A DNA stretch of 64,000 bases, taken from the NCBI RefSeq assembly GCF_011250645.1, contig NZ_JAANNO010000008.1, forward strand, positions 15,894 to 79,893, in the 5' to 3' direction. The position numbers and the translations under genes were made by a program. Positions within the stretch are counted from its first letter, which is position 1. Each line of letters opens with the position of its first letter. The notes below the pieces were generated by a model. That model searched no databases. It was not told where the DNA came from and saw nothing but the letters and a program-made list of their open reading frames with translations. Of this stretch, positions 8,179 through 17,812 are shown piece by piece. The stretch comes from Motilibacter aurantiacus (GTDB lineage Bacteria; Actinomycetota; Actinomycetes; Motilibacterales; Motilibacteraceae).

Positions 8179-10005
8179 TCAGCGGACGTCGACCGCGTCG
8201 ATCTCGGCGTAGAACGAGACCCGGGTCAGCGTGACGGTGTTCCAGCCGCGCTTGAGCCGGACCTCGTGGTCGACGGTCGACCAGTTGCCCCAGCGCGTGT
8301 GCGGCAGCTGGACGATGCCCTCGTCGCGGCCGTTGACCGTGACCCGGTCCGTGGCCTCGATGAGGTAGCCGCCACGCTCGGAGCCGTTGGAGTACGTGAT
8401 GCCGAGCGTCGTGTCGCCGGACTCTGCGGCGTGCACCCGCAGCGTCACCGAGCTGTCGTCGAAGTCGAGCCCGCCCACCACGGCACCGCCGGACGCGCTG
8501 CCGTCCGTGCGCACCCGCGCCCGGTTGATGACGCCGGACTCGGCCTCGTAGCGGGTGCCCTGCGGCGCGGCGGCCGGGACGGGCACCGGCGACGGGTCGG
8601 GCAGCGCGTCGTACACGTCCACCGAGTCGATCTCGGCGAAGTAGGTGCCGCGGGTCAGGGTGACGGTGTTCCAGCCCTGGCGCAGCTGCACGCGCTGCTC
8701 GTTCAGCTGCCAGTTGCCCCAGGTGGTGTGCCAGAAGCTGACCGTGCGGGACTGGCCGTTGACGGTCAGCCGGTCCGTCGACACGACCCGCCGGTTGCCG
8801 TCGGTCGAGCCGTTGGCGAAGCGGATGCCCAGCGTCTTCGGCCCGGCCGTGTCGGCCCACACCTGCAGCGTCACCGAGCTGTCGGCGAAGTCCATGCCGC
8901 CGACCTTGGACAGGCCGGACGCGCTGGTGTCGCCGACCGCGCGCGCGTTGGCGAGGACGCCGTCCTCGGCCTGGTAGCGCCGGGACGCGGCCTCGACCGA
9001 CGGGACGCCGTTCGCGTCGTAGTTCACGTAGCTGACGTACATCGCGCGGTAGGTGTAGGTCGGGTCCCAGCCGTGGAACACGATGGCCGTACGCCCGTCG
9101 CGCCGGGTGAAGACGTCCTGGCCGCCGGGGCCGCGGACGTCGCCCTGGAAGCGGTCGCTCGTGAGCAGCTCGGTCTTGGACTTGGTGTACGGCCCGGTCA
9201 GGCTGGTCGAGGTGGCGTAGCCCGTGCGGTAGTTGCCGCCGTAGAAGTCGTTGGCCGAGTAGTACAGGTAGTACGTGCCCGCGTGCTTGACGAGCGTCGG
9301 GGCCTCGACGACGGCGCCCTCCCACGGCTGGTCGTTGCGGATCAGCGGGGTCGGCGGGCCGGTGACCGTGCGGCCGTTCGCGGCCAGCGGCTGGATGTAG
9401 AGCCGTGCCGGCAGGTTGCAGCAGTTGCCGTCGGACTTCCAGAGCAGGTAGAGCTGCCCGTTCTCGGCGTAGGTTCCGGCGTCGATCGCGCCGCCCTCCG
9501 CGGCGGGGCAGACCAGCGGCCCCTCGCCGACCGGGACGAACGGCCCGTTCGGCGACGTGGCCACCGAGACGCCGATGCACTGGCGCTGCGAGGCCCGGTC
9601 CCGGGCGGTGTAGTAGAGGGCGTACCCGCCCTCGACCTTCGCCACCTCGGGCGCCCAGACGCAGCGGTCGGTGGCGCCGCCCGGGGTGAAGCTGCACTCG
9701 CCGACCCAGGCGCCGAGCGTGGGGGCGGCGTCGGGCTGCGCGGTCCAGTTGCGCAGGTTCTTCGAGGTCTGGTGCTGGACGTTCTGGCCGTCCGAGTTGG
9801 TCGCGTAGGCGTGGTAGACGCCATCGACGAGCAGGATGTCGGGGTCGGCGAAGTTGCGGTCGATCTGCGGCTCGATCGAGAGCCGCGAGCCGTCCTCGAG
9901 CTTCGGCGCAGCGGCCGCGGACTCGACGGACACGGGTGCGATCAGCCCGAGCGCGAGCACCGCGCCCCCGATCGCGGCGCGCAGGCGGCGCGGGAAGTTG
10001 GCCAC
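8179..10005 (-). CDS. Secreted GH43 glycoside hydrolase with two CBM6/35-like modules
   Basis: About 608 residues from GTG 10005, which has the ribosome-binding site AAAGGGA. A Sec signal peptide with a hydrophobic GGAVLALGLIAPVSV core ends near ESAAAA-P. The five-bladed propeller follows: catalytic base Asp in DRNFADPDILL, the Asp region IDAGTYAENGQLYLLWK, and general acid Glu in EGAVVEAPTLVK. Two beta-sandwich carbohydrate-binding repeats follow (YQAEDGVLANAR and YEAESGVINRAR), each ending in a WNTVTLTR..YFAEID strand. GH43 enzymes usually cleave arabinose or xylose linkages in plant hemicellulose. Two upstream dyads (10038-10052, 10100-10107) suggest sugar-responsive control. Confidence 0.85.
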   Translation of the reverse strand: MANFPRRLRAAIGGAVLALGLIAPVSVESAAAAPKLEDGSRLSIEPQIDRNFADPDILLVDGVYHAYATNSDGQNVQHQTSKNLRNWTAQPDAAPTLGAWVGECSFTPGGATDRCVWAPEVAKVEGGYALYYTARDRASQRQCIGVSVATSPNGPFVPVGEGPLVCPAAEGGAIDAGTYAENGQLYLLWKSDGNCCNLPARLYIQPLAANGRTVTGPPTPLIRNDQPWEGAVVEAPTLVKHAGTYYLYYSANDFYGGNYRTGYATSTSLTGPYTKSKTELLTSDRFQGDVRGPGGQDVFTRRDGRTAIVFHGWDPTYTYRAMYVSYVNYDANGVPSVEAASRRYQAEDGVLANARAVGDTSASGLSKVGGMDFADSSVTLQVWADTAGPKTLGIRFANGSTDGNRRVVSTDRLTVNGQSRTVSFWHTTWGNWQLNEQRVQLRQGWNTVTLTRGTYFAEIDSVDVYDALPDPSPVPVPAAAPQGTRYEAESGVINRARVRTDGSASGGAVVGGLDFDDSSVTLRVHAAESGDTTLGITYSNGSERGGYLIEATDRVTVNGRDEGIVQLPHTRWGNWSTVDHEVRLKRGWNTVTLTRVSFYAEIDAVDVR

Positions 10006-10037
10006 TGGGTCCCTTTCGACGGTGAAAGCTCGAACCA

Positions 10038-10052
10038 CGCCAAGACTTGGCG
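10038..10052 (-). promoter_or_regulatory. Perfect dyad in GH43 5' region
   Basis: CGCCAAG-A-CTTGGCG, 7-bp perfect arms around one base, 33 bases upstream of the GH43 GTG. A second palindromic core, GAACGTTC (10100-10107), lies farther out, with a TTGACT-like hexamer (complement of 10083-10088) between them. The arrangement is what a LacI/ROK-type sugar repressor operator would look like, but no regulator gene is adjacent, so the protein that binds is unknown. Confidence 0.35.
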
Positions 10053-10148
10053 AGAGGCAGGGTGCGCGTTTCGAGAAGGCAGAGTCAAGAGCTTCTCGTG
10101 AACGTTCCCACCTGCGGGCACCGCGGTGGCCTGAGCGTGTGCGCTCGG

Positions 10149-10892
10149 CTACGGGACGGGGCGGAACCCGGGCACCAGCACGGGCAGCCGCTCCCGGCCG
10201 CGAGCCGTGATCGTCAGCTCCCGGGAGCCGGGCCGGGTGGCCACCAGCTCCTGCGCGAGCAGGCTGGACAGGACCGCGGCCCCCAGCGCGCCCCCGAGGT
10301 GGGGTACGCGGTGGCTGCGGTCGAGGCAGGCGGTCGCTGCCTTGCGCCGCCCCGCGTCCAGCCGCCCCGCGTCCAGCCGCGCCGGCTCCACGCCGAGCTC
10401 GGCCAGCGCGCTGAGGTCACCGCCGAGGGCGAGCTCGTCGCCGGCGCCGTCCGGCTGGCCCAGCGCCCCGCGGTCGACGAGCAGCCGCAGCACCGCCACC
10501 CCGAGCCGGCCGGCGAGGTGGTCGTAGCACGTGTGGGCGATGTCGGCAGGGCCGGGCGCACGGACGCCCGGGGCGGCGCCCGCGGCATGGGCGTAGGCCG
10601 CCAGGGCCTCCAGCAGCGGCGGCAGCTGGGGGCGCCCGACCCGGTAGACCGCGTGCCGGCCGCTCCGCTCGACGCTCACCAGCCCGGCGGCCCGCAGCCG
10701 CCCGAGGTGGTTGCCCAGCCGTGACGGGCTGACCGCGAGCGCGTCGGCGAGCTGGCTGAGCGTGTGCGGCCCCTCGGCCGCGAGCAGCTGCAGTGCGGTG
10801 AGCCGCAACGGGTCCGCGAGCTCGGCGGCGAGGCCGGTCATGGCGGCGAGCACCGGGTTGCCGGGGTCGTCCCAGGGCCGCTGAGTGGTCAT
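10149..10892 (-). CDS. ArsR-type winged-helix transcriptional regulator
   Basis: About 247 residues from ATG 10892, behind a strong AAGGAGG site. The N-terminal winged helix reads LADPLRLTALQLLAAEGPHTLSQLADALAVSPSRLGNHLGRLRAAGLVSVERSGRHAVYRVG, here described by positions about 25-90. A C-terminal ligand-type domain of about 150 residues follows, with Cys in HTCYDHLAGRLG and a second wing-like end (SRELTITARGRERL). A perfect 15-base direct repeat (about 10348-10377) duplicates the codons for GRLDA. It is divergent from an MFS exporter and the shared promoter holds two matching TTCAG-N6-CTGAA dyads, so it probably represses both genes and is released by an exported compound. Confidence 0.8.
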   Translation of the reverse strand: MTTQRPWDDPGNPVLAAMTGLAAELADPLRLTALQLLAAEGPHTLSQLADALAVSPSRLGNHLGRLRAAGLVSVERSGRHAVYRVGRPQLPPLLEALAAYAHAAGAAPGVRAPGPADIAHTCYDHLAGRLGVAVLRLLVDRGALGQPDGAGDELALGGDLSALAELGVEPARLDAGRLDAGRRKAATACLDRSHRVPHLGGALGAAVLSSLLAQELVATRPGSRELTITARGRERLPVLVPGFRPVP

Positions 10893-10923
10893 CCTCGCCT
10901 CCTTCCCCACAGGGTAGCCACAC

Positions 10924-10939
10924 TTCAGAGATGGCTGAA
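10924..10939. promoter_or_regulatory. Operator dyad 1, TTCAG-N6-CTGAA
   Basis: TTCAG (10924-10928), six bases, CTGAA (10935-10939). It lies 32 bases upstream of the ArsR-type gene on its promoter side. The same arms and spacing recur at 10980-10995, 56 bases away, which argues against chance and for one dimeric repressor binding both sites. Confidence 0.6.
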
Positions 10940-10979
10940 TGGTGGTTGCGGGCGGCGCCGCTGCGGTCTACCGTTACCT

Positions 10980-10995
10980 TTCAGGATGTCCTGAA
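10980..10995. promoter_or_regulatory. Operator dyad 2, TTCAGGATGTCCTGAA
   Basis: A 16-base dyad with 7-bp perfect arms (TTCAGGA/TCCTGAA), ending 12 bases before the MFS start codon. It covers the MFS ribosome-binding region, so occupancy would block the exporter transcript directly. It shares TTCAG-N6-CTGAA with dyad 1. Confidence 0.65.
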
Positions 10996-11007
10996 GGGTG
11001 ATCGGGT

Positions 11008-12249
11008 ATGAGGAGCAGCGCCGACGTCGCCCTCCGGCGGCTGCTGTGGGGCCGGGCGGTGTCGGCGGTCGGGGACGGGCTCTGGTTCACCGTCTGGGCG
11101 CTCTACTTCAGCCGGGTGCTGGACCTGCCCGCTGCCGTCGTCGCGCTCGGCATGGGCGTCGCGGCCGCGGCCGGGCTGCTGGCCGCCGTCCCGCTGGGCG
11201 CGCTGGGGGACCGGCACGACCCGGCCCGCGTCCTGCTCGCGGTGACGCTGGGCCGGGCCGTCGCGATGGCGGCCTACCTCCTCGTCGAGGGGGCCGTCGC
11301 GTTCGTCGCCGTCACCAGCGCCTTCGTCGGCCTGGCCAACGGCAGCAGCGCCCTGCGCACCGCCATCGTCGCGGGCCTCGTGGCCGACAACACGGCCCGC
11401 GTGCGCGCGCTGTCGGCCCAGCGCGTCGCCCAGCACGCCGGCATCGCCGCCGGAGCCGGGCTCGGCGCCCTCGTCCTCGCCGTCGACACGCCGGGGGCGT
11501 ACCGGCTGGCCGTGCTGGCCACCGCGGTCAGCCAGCTGGCCCTGGCCGCCCTGACCGCGACGCTGCCGGCGGTGCCCATCGCGGGCACCCGGCCCGTGCG
11601 GGCGCGCGTGGTGCTCGCCGACCGGCCGTACCTCGCCGTCGTGGGCGTGACCGCCGTGCTGTCGCTGTGCTGGGCGATGCTCTCGGCCGGCCTGCCGCTC
11701 TGGGTCGCCGGCTCCACCGAGCTGCCGCTCGCGCTGTCCGGGGCCGTCGTCGTGCTCAGCTCGGCCGGGATCGCGGTGCTGCAACTGCCGGCGGCCCGCC
11801 TGGTGCGTACCCCCGAGCGGTCGGCCCGGGCCGCGCTGGCGTCGGCCGTGCTGCTGGCCGCCAGCTGCCTGCTGCTCGCGTCGACCGCAGGCAGGGGCGG
11901 CCTGGTCGCCGGCGGCGTGGTCGTGGTGGCGGCGGTGCTCCACGTCGCCGGCGAGGTCGGGTACGTCGCAGCCGCCTGGAGCCTGTCGGTGGCCCTCATG
12001 CGCGAGGACGCGCGCGGGGCCTACCAGGGCGCGGCCGAGTCGGCCACGGCCGCCGTGCAGGTCGTCGGGCCGGGCTTCTTCACGCTGGCCCTGAGCGAGC
12101 TGGGCGCCGGGGGCTGGGTGCTCGCGGCGGGTGTGTTCGTCCTGGCCGGCGCGTGCGTCGGGCCGGCGACCCGGCGGGCCGTGGCGTCCGCTTCGCAGCA
12201 ACCCCACAGCTGCGGCGCGGGCTCCTCGCAGCTGTCGGGCCGACCGTAG
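11008..12249 (+). CDS. MFS transporter (multidrug-efflux type)
   Basis: A 413-residue membrane protein with about 12 hydrophobic segments. The loop GALGDRHDPARVLLAVTLGRA after the second segment is the MFS motif A between helices 2 and 3. The first helix has the WGRAVSAVGDGLWF pattern of the MFS-3/EntS-like exporters. The C-terminus ends in a hydrophilic Ser/Gln-rich tail. Divergent pairing with an ArsR-type repressor and an operator over the start site indicate substrate-inducible efflux. The exported compound is unknown. The stop lies 4 bases before the HtrA-like gene start, so the two are probably co-transcribed. Confidence 0.85.
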   Translation: MRSSADVALRRLLWGRAVSAVGDGLWFTVWALYFSRVLDLPAAVVALGMGVAAAAGLLAAVPLGALGDRHDPARVLLAVTLGRAVAMAAYLLVEGAVAFVAVTSAFVGLANGSSALRTAIVAGLVADNTARVRALSAQRVAQHAGIAAGAGLGALVLAVDTPGAYRLAVLATAVSQLALAALTATLPAVPIAGTRPVRARVVLADRPYLAVVGVTAVLSLCWAMLSAGLPLWVAGSTELPLALSGAVVVLSSAGIAVLQLPAARLVRTPERSARAALASAVLLAASCLLLASTAGRGGLVAGGVVVVAAVLHVAGEVGYVAAAWSLSVALMREDARGAYQGAAESATAAVQVVGPGFFTLALSELGAGGWVLAAGVFVLAGACVGPATRRAVASASQQPHSCGAGSSQLSGRP

Positions 12250-12253
12250 AGGC

Positions 12254-13150
<897 letters not shown>

Positions 13151-13239
13151 GCGGCGCCGCGCCCGCCGGCAGGGCCACTGGCCATACCGGCCCGACCCAG
13201 GGCATCGTGGGTCCCACCCACACCGCCGTGGAGGACCGC

Positions 13240-14703
13240 ATGCGCCGGATCGCCGTGCTCGTCGCCGCTCTCGCCCTGTCCGCTGCCAGCCTCGCCGGCC
13301 CGCCGGCCGCGAGCGCGGCCCCGACCGCCGAGGAGACGCTGCGCGAGTACGCGGCCGACACCTGGGCGTCGTTCGTGGCGATGACCGACGAGGAGACGGG
13401 CCTGCCGGCCGACTCCCTCGGCGTCGACGGCACGCGCAGCGTCCAGACTTCGACCACCAACATCGGCGCGTACCTCTGGAGCACGGTGGTCGCCCGGCGG
13501 CTCCGCCTCATCAGCGAGGACGAGCTCGAGCAGCGCATCGGCGTCACGCTCTCCACGCTCGAGCGGATGGAGCGGCACACCCCGAGCGGCCAGTTCTACA
13601 ACTGGTACAGCATCGAGGACGGGTCGAAGCTCACGGCCTGGCCGCCGACCGGCGCGCCGCTGACGCCGATCCTCTCCTCCGTCGACAACGGCTGGCTGGC
13701 GACCGGGCTGCGGGTGGTCCGCGGCTACTCCCGCGCACTGGCCGACCGTGCGGGCGCGCTCTACGACAGCATGGACTTCGGCTTCTACTACCGGCCGGAC
13801 GTCAACCGGATCCTCTTCCACTACGCGCCGGACACCGGGGACGCGCCCTGCTGCTACGACACGATCGTCAGCGAGAGCCGCATCGCCAGCTACCTCGGCA
13901 TCGCCAACGGCCAGCTCCCCCAGCGCCACTACTTCGGGGCGTGGCGCACGTTCCCGGACAGCTGCGACTGGTCCTGGCAGGAGACGAAGCCGGTGGGCTT
14001 CACCCGCACCTACTTCGGCGAGACCGTCTTCGAGGGCTCGTACCCGTACGCCGGGATGCGCGTCGTCCCCGGCTGGGGCGGCAGCGCGTTCGAGGCCCTG
14101 ATGCCGGCGCTGTTCGTGCCGGAGGAGAAGTGGGGCCGCAAGAGCTGGGGGCGCAACCACCCGAACACCGTGCAGGCTCAGGTCCACCACGGGATGACCG
14201 AAGCGCAGTACGGGTACTGGGGCTTCTCCCCGGCCAACGACCCGCACGGCGGCTACCGCGAGTACGGCGTCGACGCCGTCGGCCTGAGCCCGGACGGCTA
14301 CACCTCCAACAACGACAGCACGCGCGTCGACAACGGCTTCGCCGGCTGCCCGAACCGCGCGACGACGTCCAACCCGCCGCCGTCGGCGTACACCCACGGG
14401 GTCGTCACCCCGCACGCGGCGTTCCTCGGGCTGCGCTGGGACCGGGAGGCCGTGCTGGACAACCTGCAGCGGCTGCGCGAGGACTTCGACGTCTACTCCG
14501 AGTGGGGCTTCGCCGACTCGGTGGACGTGCAGGACGGCACCGTCTCGCCGTTCGTCCTCTCGCTCGACCAGGGGATCATCATGGCCGCGCTCGGCAACGA
14601 GCTCGCCAACGACGTCCTGCGGCGCGCGTTCAGCGGCGACGACATGACCGAGCGGGTGCGCCCGGTCATCGCGGTGGAGGAGTTCAGCGCGACGGAGCCG
14701 TGA
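13240..14703 (+). CDS. Secreted glucoamylase-like (PF10091-type) protein
   Basis: 487 residues from ATG 13240, with the ribosome-binding site GTGGAGGA. The Sec signal peptide (MRRIAVLVAALALSAASLAG) is cleaved near ASA-AP. The mature protein has the alpha/alpha-barrel landmarks of the putative glucoamylase family: TTNIGAYLWS, GQFYNWYSIEDG, SSVDNGWLATGL, and a late HHGMTEAQYGYWGFSPANDPHGGY segment. Characterised relatives fall in glucanase families such as GH144 (endo-beta-1,2-glucanases), but specificity is not fixed by these motifs. Acidic residues are plentiful in the conserved patches. It is likely an exported or cell-wall-associated glucan-active enzyme, transcribed alone. Confidence 0.7.
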   Translation: MRRIAVLVAALALSAASLAGPPAASAAPTAEETLREYAADTWASFVAMTDEETGLPADSLGVDGTRSVQTSTTNIGAYLWSTVVARRLRLISEDELEQRIGVTLSTLERMERHTPSGQFYNWYSIEDGSKLTAWPPTGAPLTPILSSVDNGWLATGLRVVRGYSRALADRAGALYDSMDFGFYYRPDVNRILFHYAPDTGDAPCCYDTIVSESRIASYLGIANGQLPQRHYFGAWRTFPDSCDWSWQETKPVGFTRTYFGETVFEGSYPYAGMRVVPGWGGSAFEALMPALFVPEEKWGRKSWGRNHPNTVQAQVHHGMTEAQYGYWGFSPANDPHGGYREYGVDAVGLSPDGYTSNNDSTRVDNGFAGCPNRATTSNPPPSAYTHGVVTPHAAFLGLRWDREAVLDNLQRLREDFDVYSEWGFADSVDVQDGTVSPFVLSLDQGIIMAALGNELANDVLRRAFSGDDMTERVRPVIAVEEFSATEP

Positions 14704-14761
14704 GCCGCGCGCGGCGCGTCGGGCGCACTAGGGTCGAGGCTCCGCGAGCAGAGGAGCCACC

Positions 14762-15601
14762 GTGCCCAGGACCGGCGTGGCCGCAGGAGTCCCGTACGTC
14801 GCCGAGCCGCCCGCGACCCCGCGGCCGGACGCGCCCGTCGTGCTCGTCTGGCACCTGCTGGACTCCCCGCGCACGGAGCGTGCGATGGCCGCGGCGCTGC
14901 CGCTGGACGGGCTCGACGCCTGGCGGGTCCACCTCGGCCTGCCGCTGTGCGGCTCCCGCTCCCCGGAGGGAGGGCCGGAGGCGCTCTACGCGCTCGCCGC
15001 GCAGGACATCGTGCGCAACGTCCACCGTCCGATCGCGCTCGGCGCACTGGAGGAGCTCCCGGCCGCGTACGCCGCGCTGCGCGAGCAGCTCGGGCTCGGC
15101 GCCGGGCCGGTGGCCCTGGTCGGTGGGTCCCTGGGGGCGGCCGTGGCCCAGCTGGTGCTCCTCGAGGCGGCGCCCGCGCTGGGCTCCGACGTCGCGGCGG
15201 CCGTCCTCGTCAGCCCGGTGACCCAGTTCCGCCCGGTCATCGACGTGGCGGGCCGGATGCTCGGGTTCGACTACGTGTGGGACGAGGAGACCGCGGCCTT
15301 CGCGCAGCGGCTCGACTTCGTCGCGCGGGCCACGGAGTTCCTCGACAACGGGCAGCCCCCGGTCCGGCTGCTCGTCGGCTCCGAGGACGACCTCGAGGCG
15401 TTCCTGGCCCCGGCCGAGCGGCTGCGCGACGCGCTGCAGGTGCACTACCGGGACCCCAGCAGGGTCGAGGTCGTCACCGTGCCCGGCATGGGCCATGCGC
15501 TCGCCGAGGAGCCGGGCCTGGAGCCGGCACCGCAGACCGAGGCGGCCGCGCTGGCCGACGCCCACGCGGTCGTGTGGCTGGCGCGCTTCCTCGACGCCTA
15601 G
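14762..15601 (+). CDS. Alpha/beta-hydrolase
   Basis: 279 residues from GTG 14762 behind GAGGAG. The fold is shown by APVVLVWHLLDSP (oxyanion strand), the nucleophile elbow VALVGGSLGAAVAQL with Ser in GGSLG, a Rossmann-like strand VRLLVGSEDDLEAF carrying a likely acid, and the C-terminal catalytic His in VPGMGHALAEE. There is no signal peptide, so it is cytoplasmic. The substrate is unknown; sequence features are closest to general carboxylesterases. It is the last gene before the lower-GC segment. Confidence 0.75.
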   Translation: MPRTGVAAGVPYVAEPPATPRPDAPVVLVWHLLDSPRTERAMAAALPLDGLDAWRVHLGLPLCGSRSPEGGPEALYALAAQDIVRNVHRPIALGALEELPAAYAALREQLGLGAGPVALVGGSLGAAVAQLVLLEAAPALGSDVAAAVLVSPVTQFRPVIDVAGRMLGFDYVWDEETAAFAQRLDFVARATEFLDNGQPPVRLLVGSEDDLEAFLAPAERLRDALQVHYRDPSRVEVVTVPGMGHALAEEPGLEPAPQTEAAALADAHAVVWLARFLDA

Positions 15602-15816
15602 TCCTCCACGTCTTCGCAGGGGGTCGTCGCTGGTCTGCTGCTGCTGGGCCTGCCCGTCGCGCTCATCCTTGGGCGGGTCATCCGGATTTCGAGCGCCTTG
15701 GTGCTTCTTCCTGCTCAGGCGAAGACAGGTGGCGCGGCCGGGTCGCTGCATGCCGTCGTGAAGTCAGTGAGCCATTGTCAGTAACGATCATCAACTACTG
15801 GCAAAGGCTCATTGTC

Positions 15817-17085
15817 TTATCTCGCTGACAGCGGAGCGACGAAGCTCCTGGTGTCGACGAGCGCCTGCCCATCATGCGCGATCCGGCGGGCATCGCGTCC
15901 TGGATCCTGCTTGTCGCCGCTCACCTCGTGCGTCGTGCCTCGGTCGACCTGGTCGCGCAGCGCCACGGCGATGAGCACCGTGACGAGCGCTGCCTCAACC
16001 AGCAGTGCGGGAAGAGAGCCGCCAAGCAGACCTAGCGCCGCACACGCGGGGATCGCCACCAACCGGGTGCATCCCAAATGACGAGTGGCACGCAGGTGCA
16101 GGGCGAGCTGCGCAAGAAGGAAGAGGACCGGTCCGGCGATGACAACGATCAGCTGTGCCCTCCCCAGGGGGTCCAGCGGGTGCGCGATCACGAGTTCGTC
16201 ACCAACGGCCACCAGGATGATCCCGGCGACGATCGCGACGTGGCCATACGTGTAGATGTCCCGCGCACGACCAGTACGACCCGCCTCACCGTCGAGGGAT
16301 CGCTGACTGAGTTCTCGTGTGGAGGTGAAGTACAGCCACCAGAGTGCTGCCGATCCGACGAACGCGCTGATGAAGGCCGCCACGGTTCCTGCGTCCAGGT
16401 CACGTCCGGTAGTCGTCGCCCCAGTCAGGATGATCGTCTCGCCGATGGCAGCGATCACGACGAGCCCGAATCGCTCGGTGAAGTGCTCGGTGGCGATTCG
16501 CCAAGAGCCCGCCGCCAGCCGCGGTCGGCCGGGAAGCGGAAAGAGAATGCGTGGAGCGGTGTAGTCGAGGGCGAGCGCAAGCAACCACAGCCCTGCTCTC
16601 GGGCCGCCCTCGACCAGTCCGCCGGCGATCCAGAACACGCCGGCCAGCAGGAACCAGACGAGAATGCGTCCGGCCTGCTCGCGTTCGACGCTGCCGCGGT
16701 CGGCAGCCACGAACGTGAGGAAGGCGTGGCGGCCGACCTGAATCGCGAGGTAGGCGACGGCGAAGAGGAGGCCGCGCTCGCCGAAGGCCTGCGGGACAGC
16801 GATCGCCATCAGCAGGCTTCCGAGCATGAGTGCGATCAGCAGGAGGCGGACGGGATCGGTCTCCGGGTTGAGCTCGTTAGTGGCCCACGTCGTGTAGTTC
16901 CACGACCACCACACTGCGAGCAGGACGATCGCTGCCTGGCCAGCTCCCGCCCAGGTGAGGTGGCCCAGGAGGAGATGCGAGACCTGAGTGACCGCGAAGA
17001 CGAACACAAGGTCGTAGAACAGCTCCAGCGTCGCGGCGCGCTGGGTTCCAGCATCGCCTCGACGCCGGAGCCGTCCGCTCACCAC
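15817..17085 (-). CDS. Low-temperature-requirement A (LtrA)-type membrane protein
   Basis: 422 residues, about 11-12 hydrophobic segments. It opens with the family signature ATLELFYDLVFVFAVTQVSHLL and has ERFGLVVIAAIGETIILTG near residue 205, both diagnostic for LtrA. The biochemical role of LtrA proteins is not established; the name derives from a Listeria cold-growth mutant. GTG 17085 overlaps the end of the upstream SDR gene by 7 bases, so translation is coupled. It is the last gene of the ABM-SDR-LtrA operon. A hydrophilic, Asp/Arg-rich tail follows the last membrane segment. Codon use is less GC-biased than in flanking regions. Confidence 0.8.
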   Translation of the reverse strand: MVSGRLRRRGDAGTQRAATLELFYDLVFVFAVTQVSHLLLGHLTWAGAGQAAIVLLAVWWSWNYTTWATNELNPETDPVRLLLIALMLGSLLMAIAVPQAFGERGLLFAVAYLAIQVGRHAFLTFVAADRGSVEREQAGRILVWFLLAGVFWIAGGLVEGGPRAGLWLLALALDYTAPRILFPLPGRPRLAAGSWRIATEHFTERFGLVVIAAIGETIILTGATTTGRDLDAGTVAAFISAFVGSAALWWLYFTSTRELSQRSLDGEAGRTGRARDIYTYGHVAIVAGIILVAVGDELVIAHPLDPLGRAQLIVVIAGPVLFLLAQLALHLRATRHLGCTRLVAIPACAALGLLGGSLPALLVEAALVTVLIAVALRDQVDRGTTHEVSGDKQDPGRDARRIAHDGQALVDTRSFVAPLSAR

Positions 17086-17771
17086 GGCAGGACGCCGACC
17101 CGGTCGGTCACGGTTCCGGTCGGTGTCGCCGGTCCGAGAGTGGCGATGCGCACCGCCGCCTCGGCCCCTTCTGCGACGGTCTGCCCGACGTGACCGGTGA
17201 AGTCCGTCGCCGTCTGTCCGGGGTCGACCGCGTTGAATCGGACGTCCGGAATCGTCTTCGCGTACTGCGTCGTGAGCATGGTGACTGCGCTCTTGGAAGA
17301 GCCGTACGCCGCGAGCGTGTACTGCGACTCCACCCGGGCCGGGTCGTGTGTCAGCGTGAACGACCCCATGCCGCTGGTGACGTTGACCACCGAGGGGTCG
17401 GTCCCCTTCCGGAGCAGCGGAAGGAAGGCACGTGTGACTCGAACGAGCCCGAACACGTTGGTCGCGTACACCTCGCGCAGCTGATCCGCAGTCATGTCTT
17501 CGGGAGCTGCCACCTCACCGAGGATGCCCGCGTTGTTGATGAGGATGTCCAAGTGCCCCACCTGTGCTCGTACCCTGGCCACGGCGGCCTCGACGGACCC
17601 GTCGTCCGTCACGTCCAGCGGCACGAAGTGGGCGCCGAGGCGGTCGGCCGCTTCCTGGCCGCCGGCCGCGTCACGGGCCCCGATCCAGACGGCCTGGCCC
17701 GCTTCGATCAGGCGACGGGCGACCTCGTAGCCGAGTCCGCGGTTTCCGCCGGTGATGAGAGTTGTCGTCAT
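17079..17771 (-). CDS. Short-chain dehydrogenase/reductase
   Basis: 230 residues, a classical SDR. The cofactor motif is LITGGNRGLG (TGxxxGxG), the structural NNAG motif appears as ILINNAGILG, and the active-site Tyr/Lys pair is in YGSSKSAV, with the catalytic Ser in VVNVTSGMGS. Arg in WIGARD after the second strand suggests NADP(H) preference. It is the middle gene of a three-gene operon, 41 bases after ABM and overlapping LtrA. The substrate is unknown; co-regulation with a quinone-monooxygenase-like protein suggests detoxification of a carbonyl or quinone. Confidence 0.85.
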   Translation of the reverse strand: MTTTLITGGNRGLGYEVARRLIEAGQAVWIGARDAAGGQEAADRLGAHFVPLDVTDDGSVEAAVARVRAQVGHLDILINNAGILGEVAAPEDMTADQLREVYATNVFGLVRVTRAFLPLLRKGTDPSVVNVTSGMGSFTLTHDPARVESQYTLAAYGSSKSAVTMLTTQYAKTIPDVRFNAVDPGQTATDFTGHVGQTVAEGAEAAVRIATLGPATPTGTVTDRVGVLPW

Positions 17772-17812
17772 TCGTCTTCTAGCCTTTCTCCGGGTTCTCG
17801 TGGCTCTTCGGT

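Noticed and set aside
15602-15816. Remnant of a membrane protein or integrase after the alpha/beta-hydrolase gene
   Set aside because: One frame gives a short hydrophobic run (VVAGLLLLGLPVALILGRVI) but it has no start signal or family, and I could not identify an attachment site.
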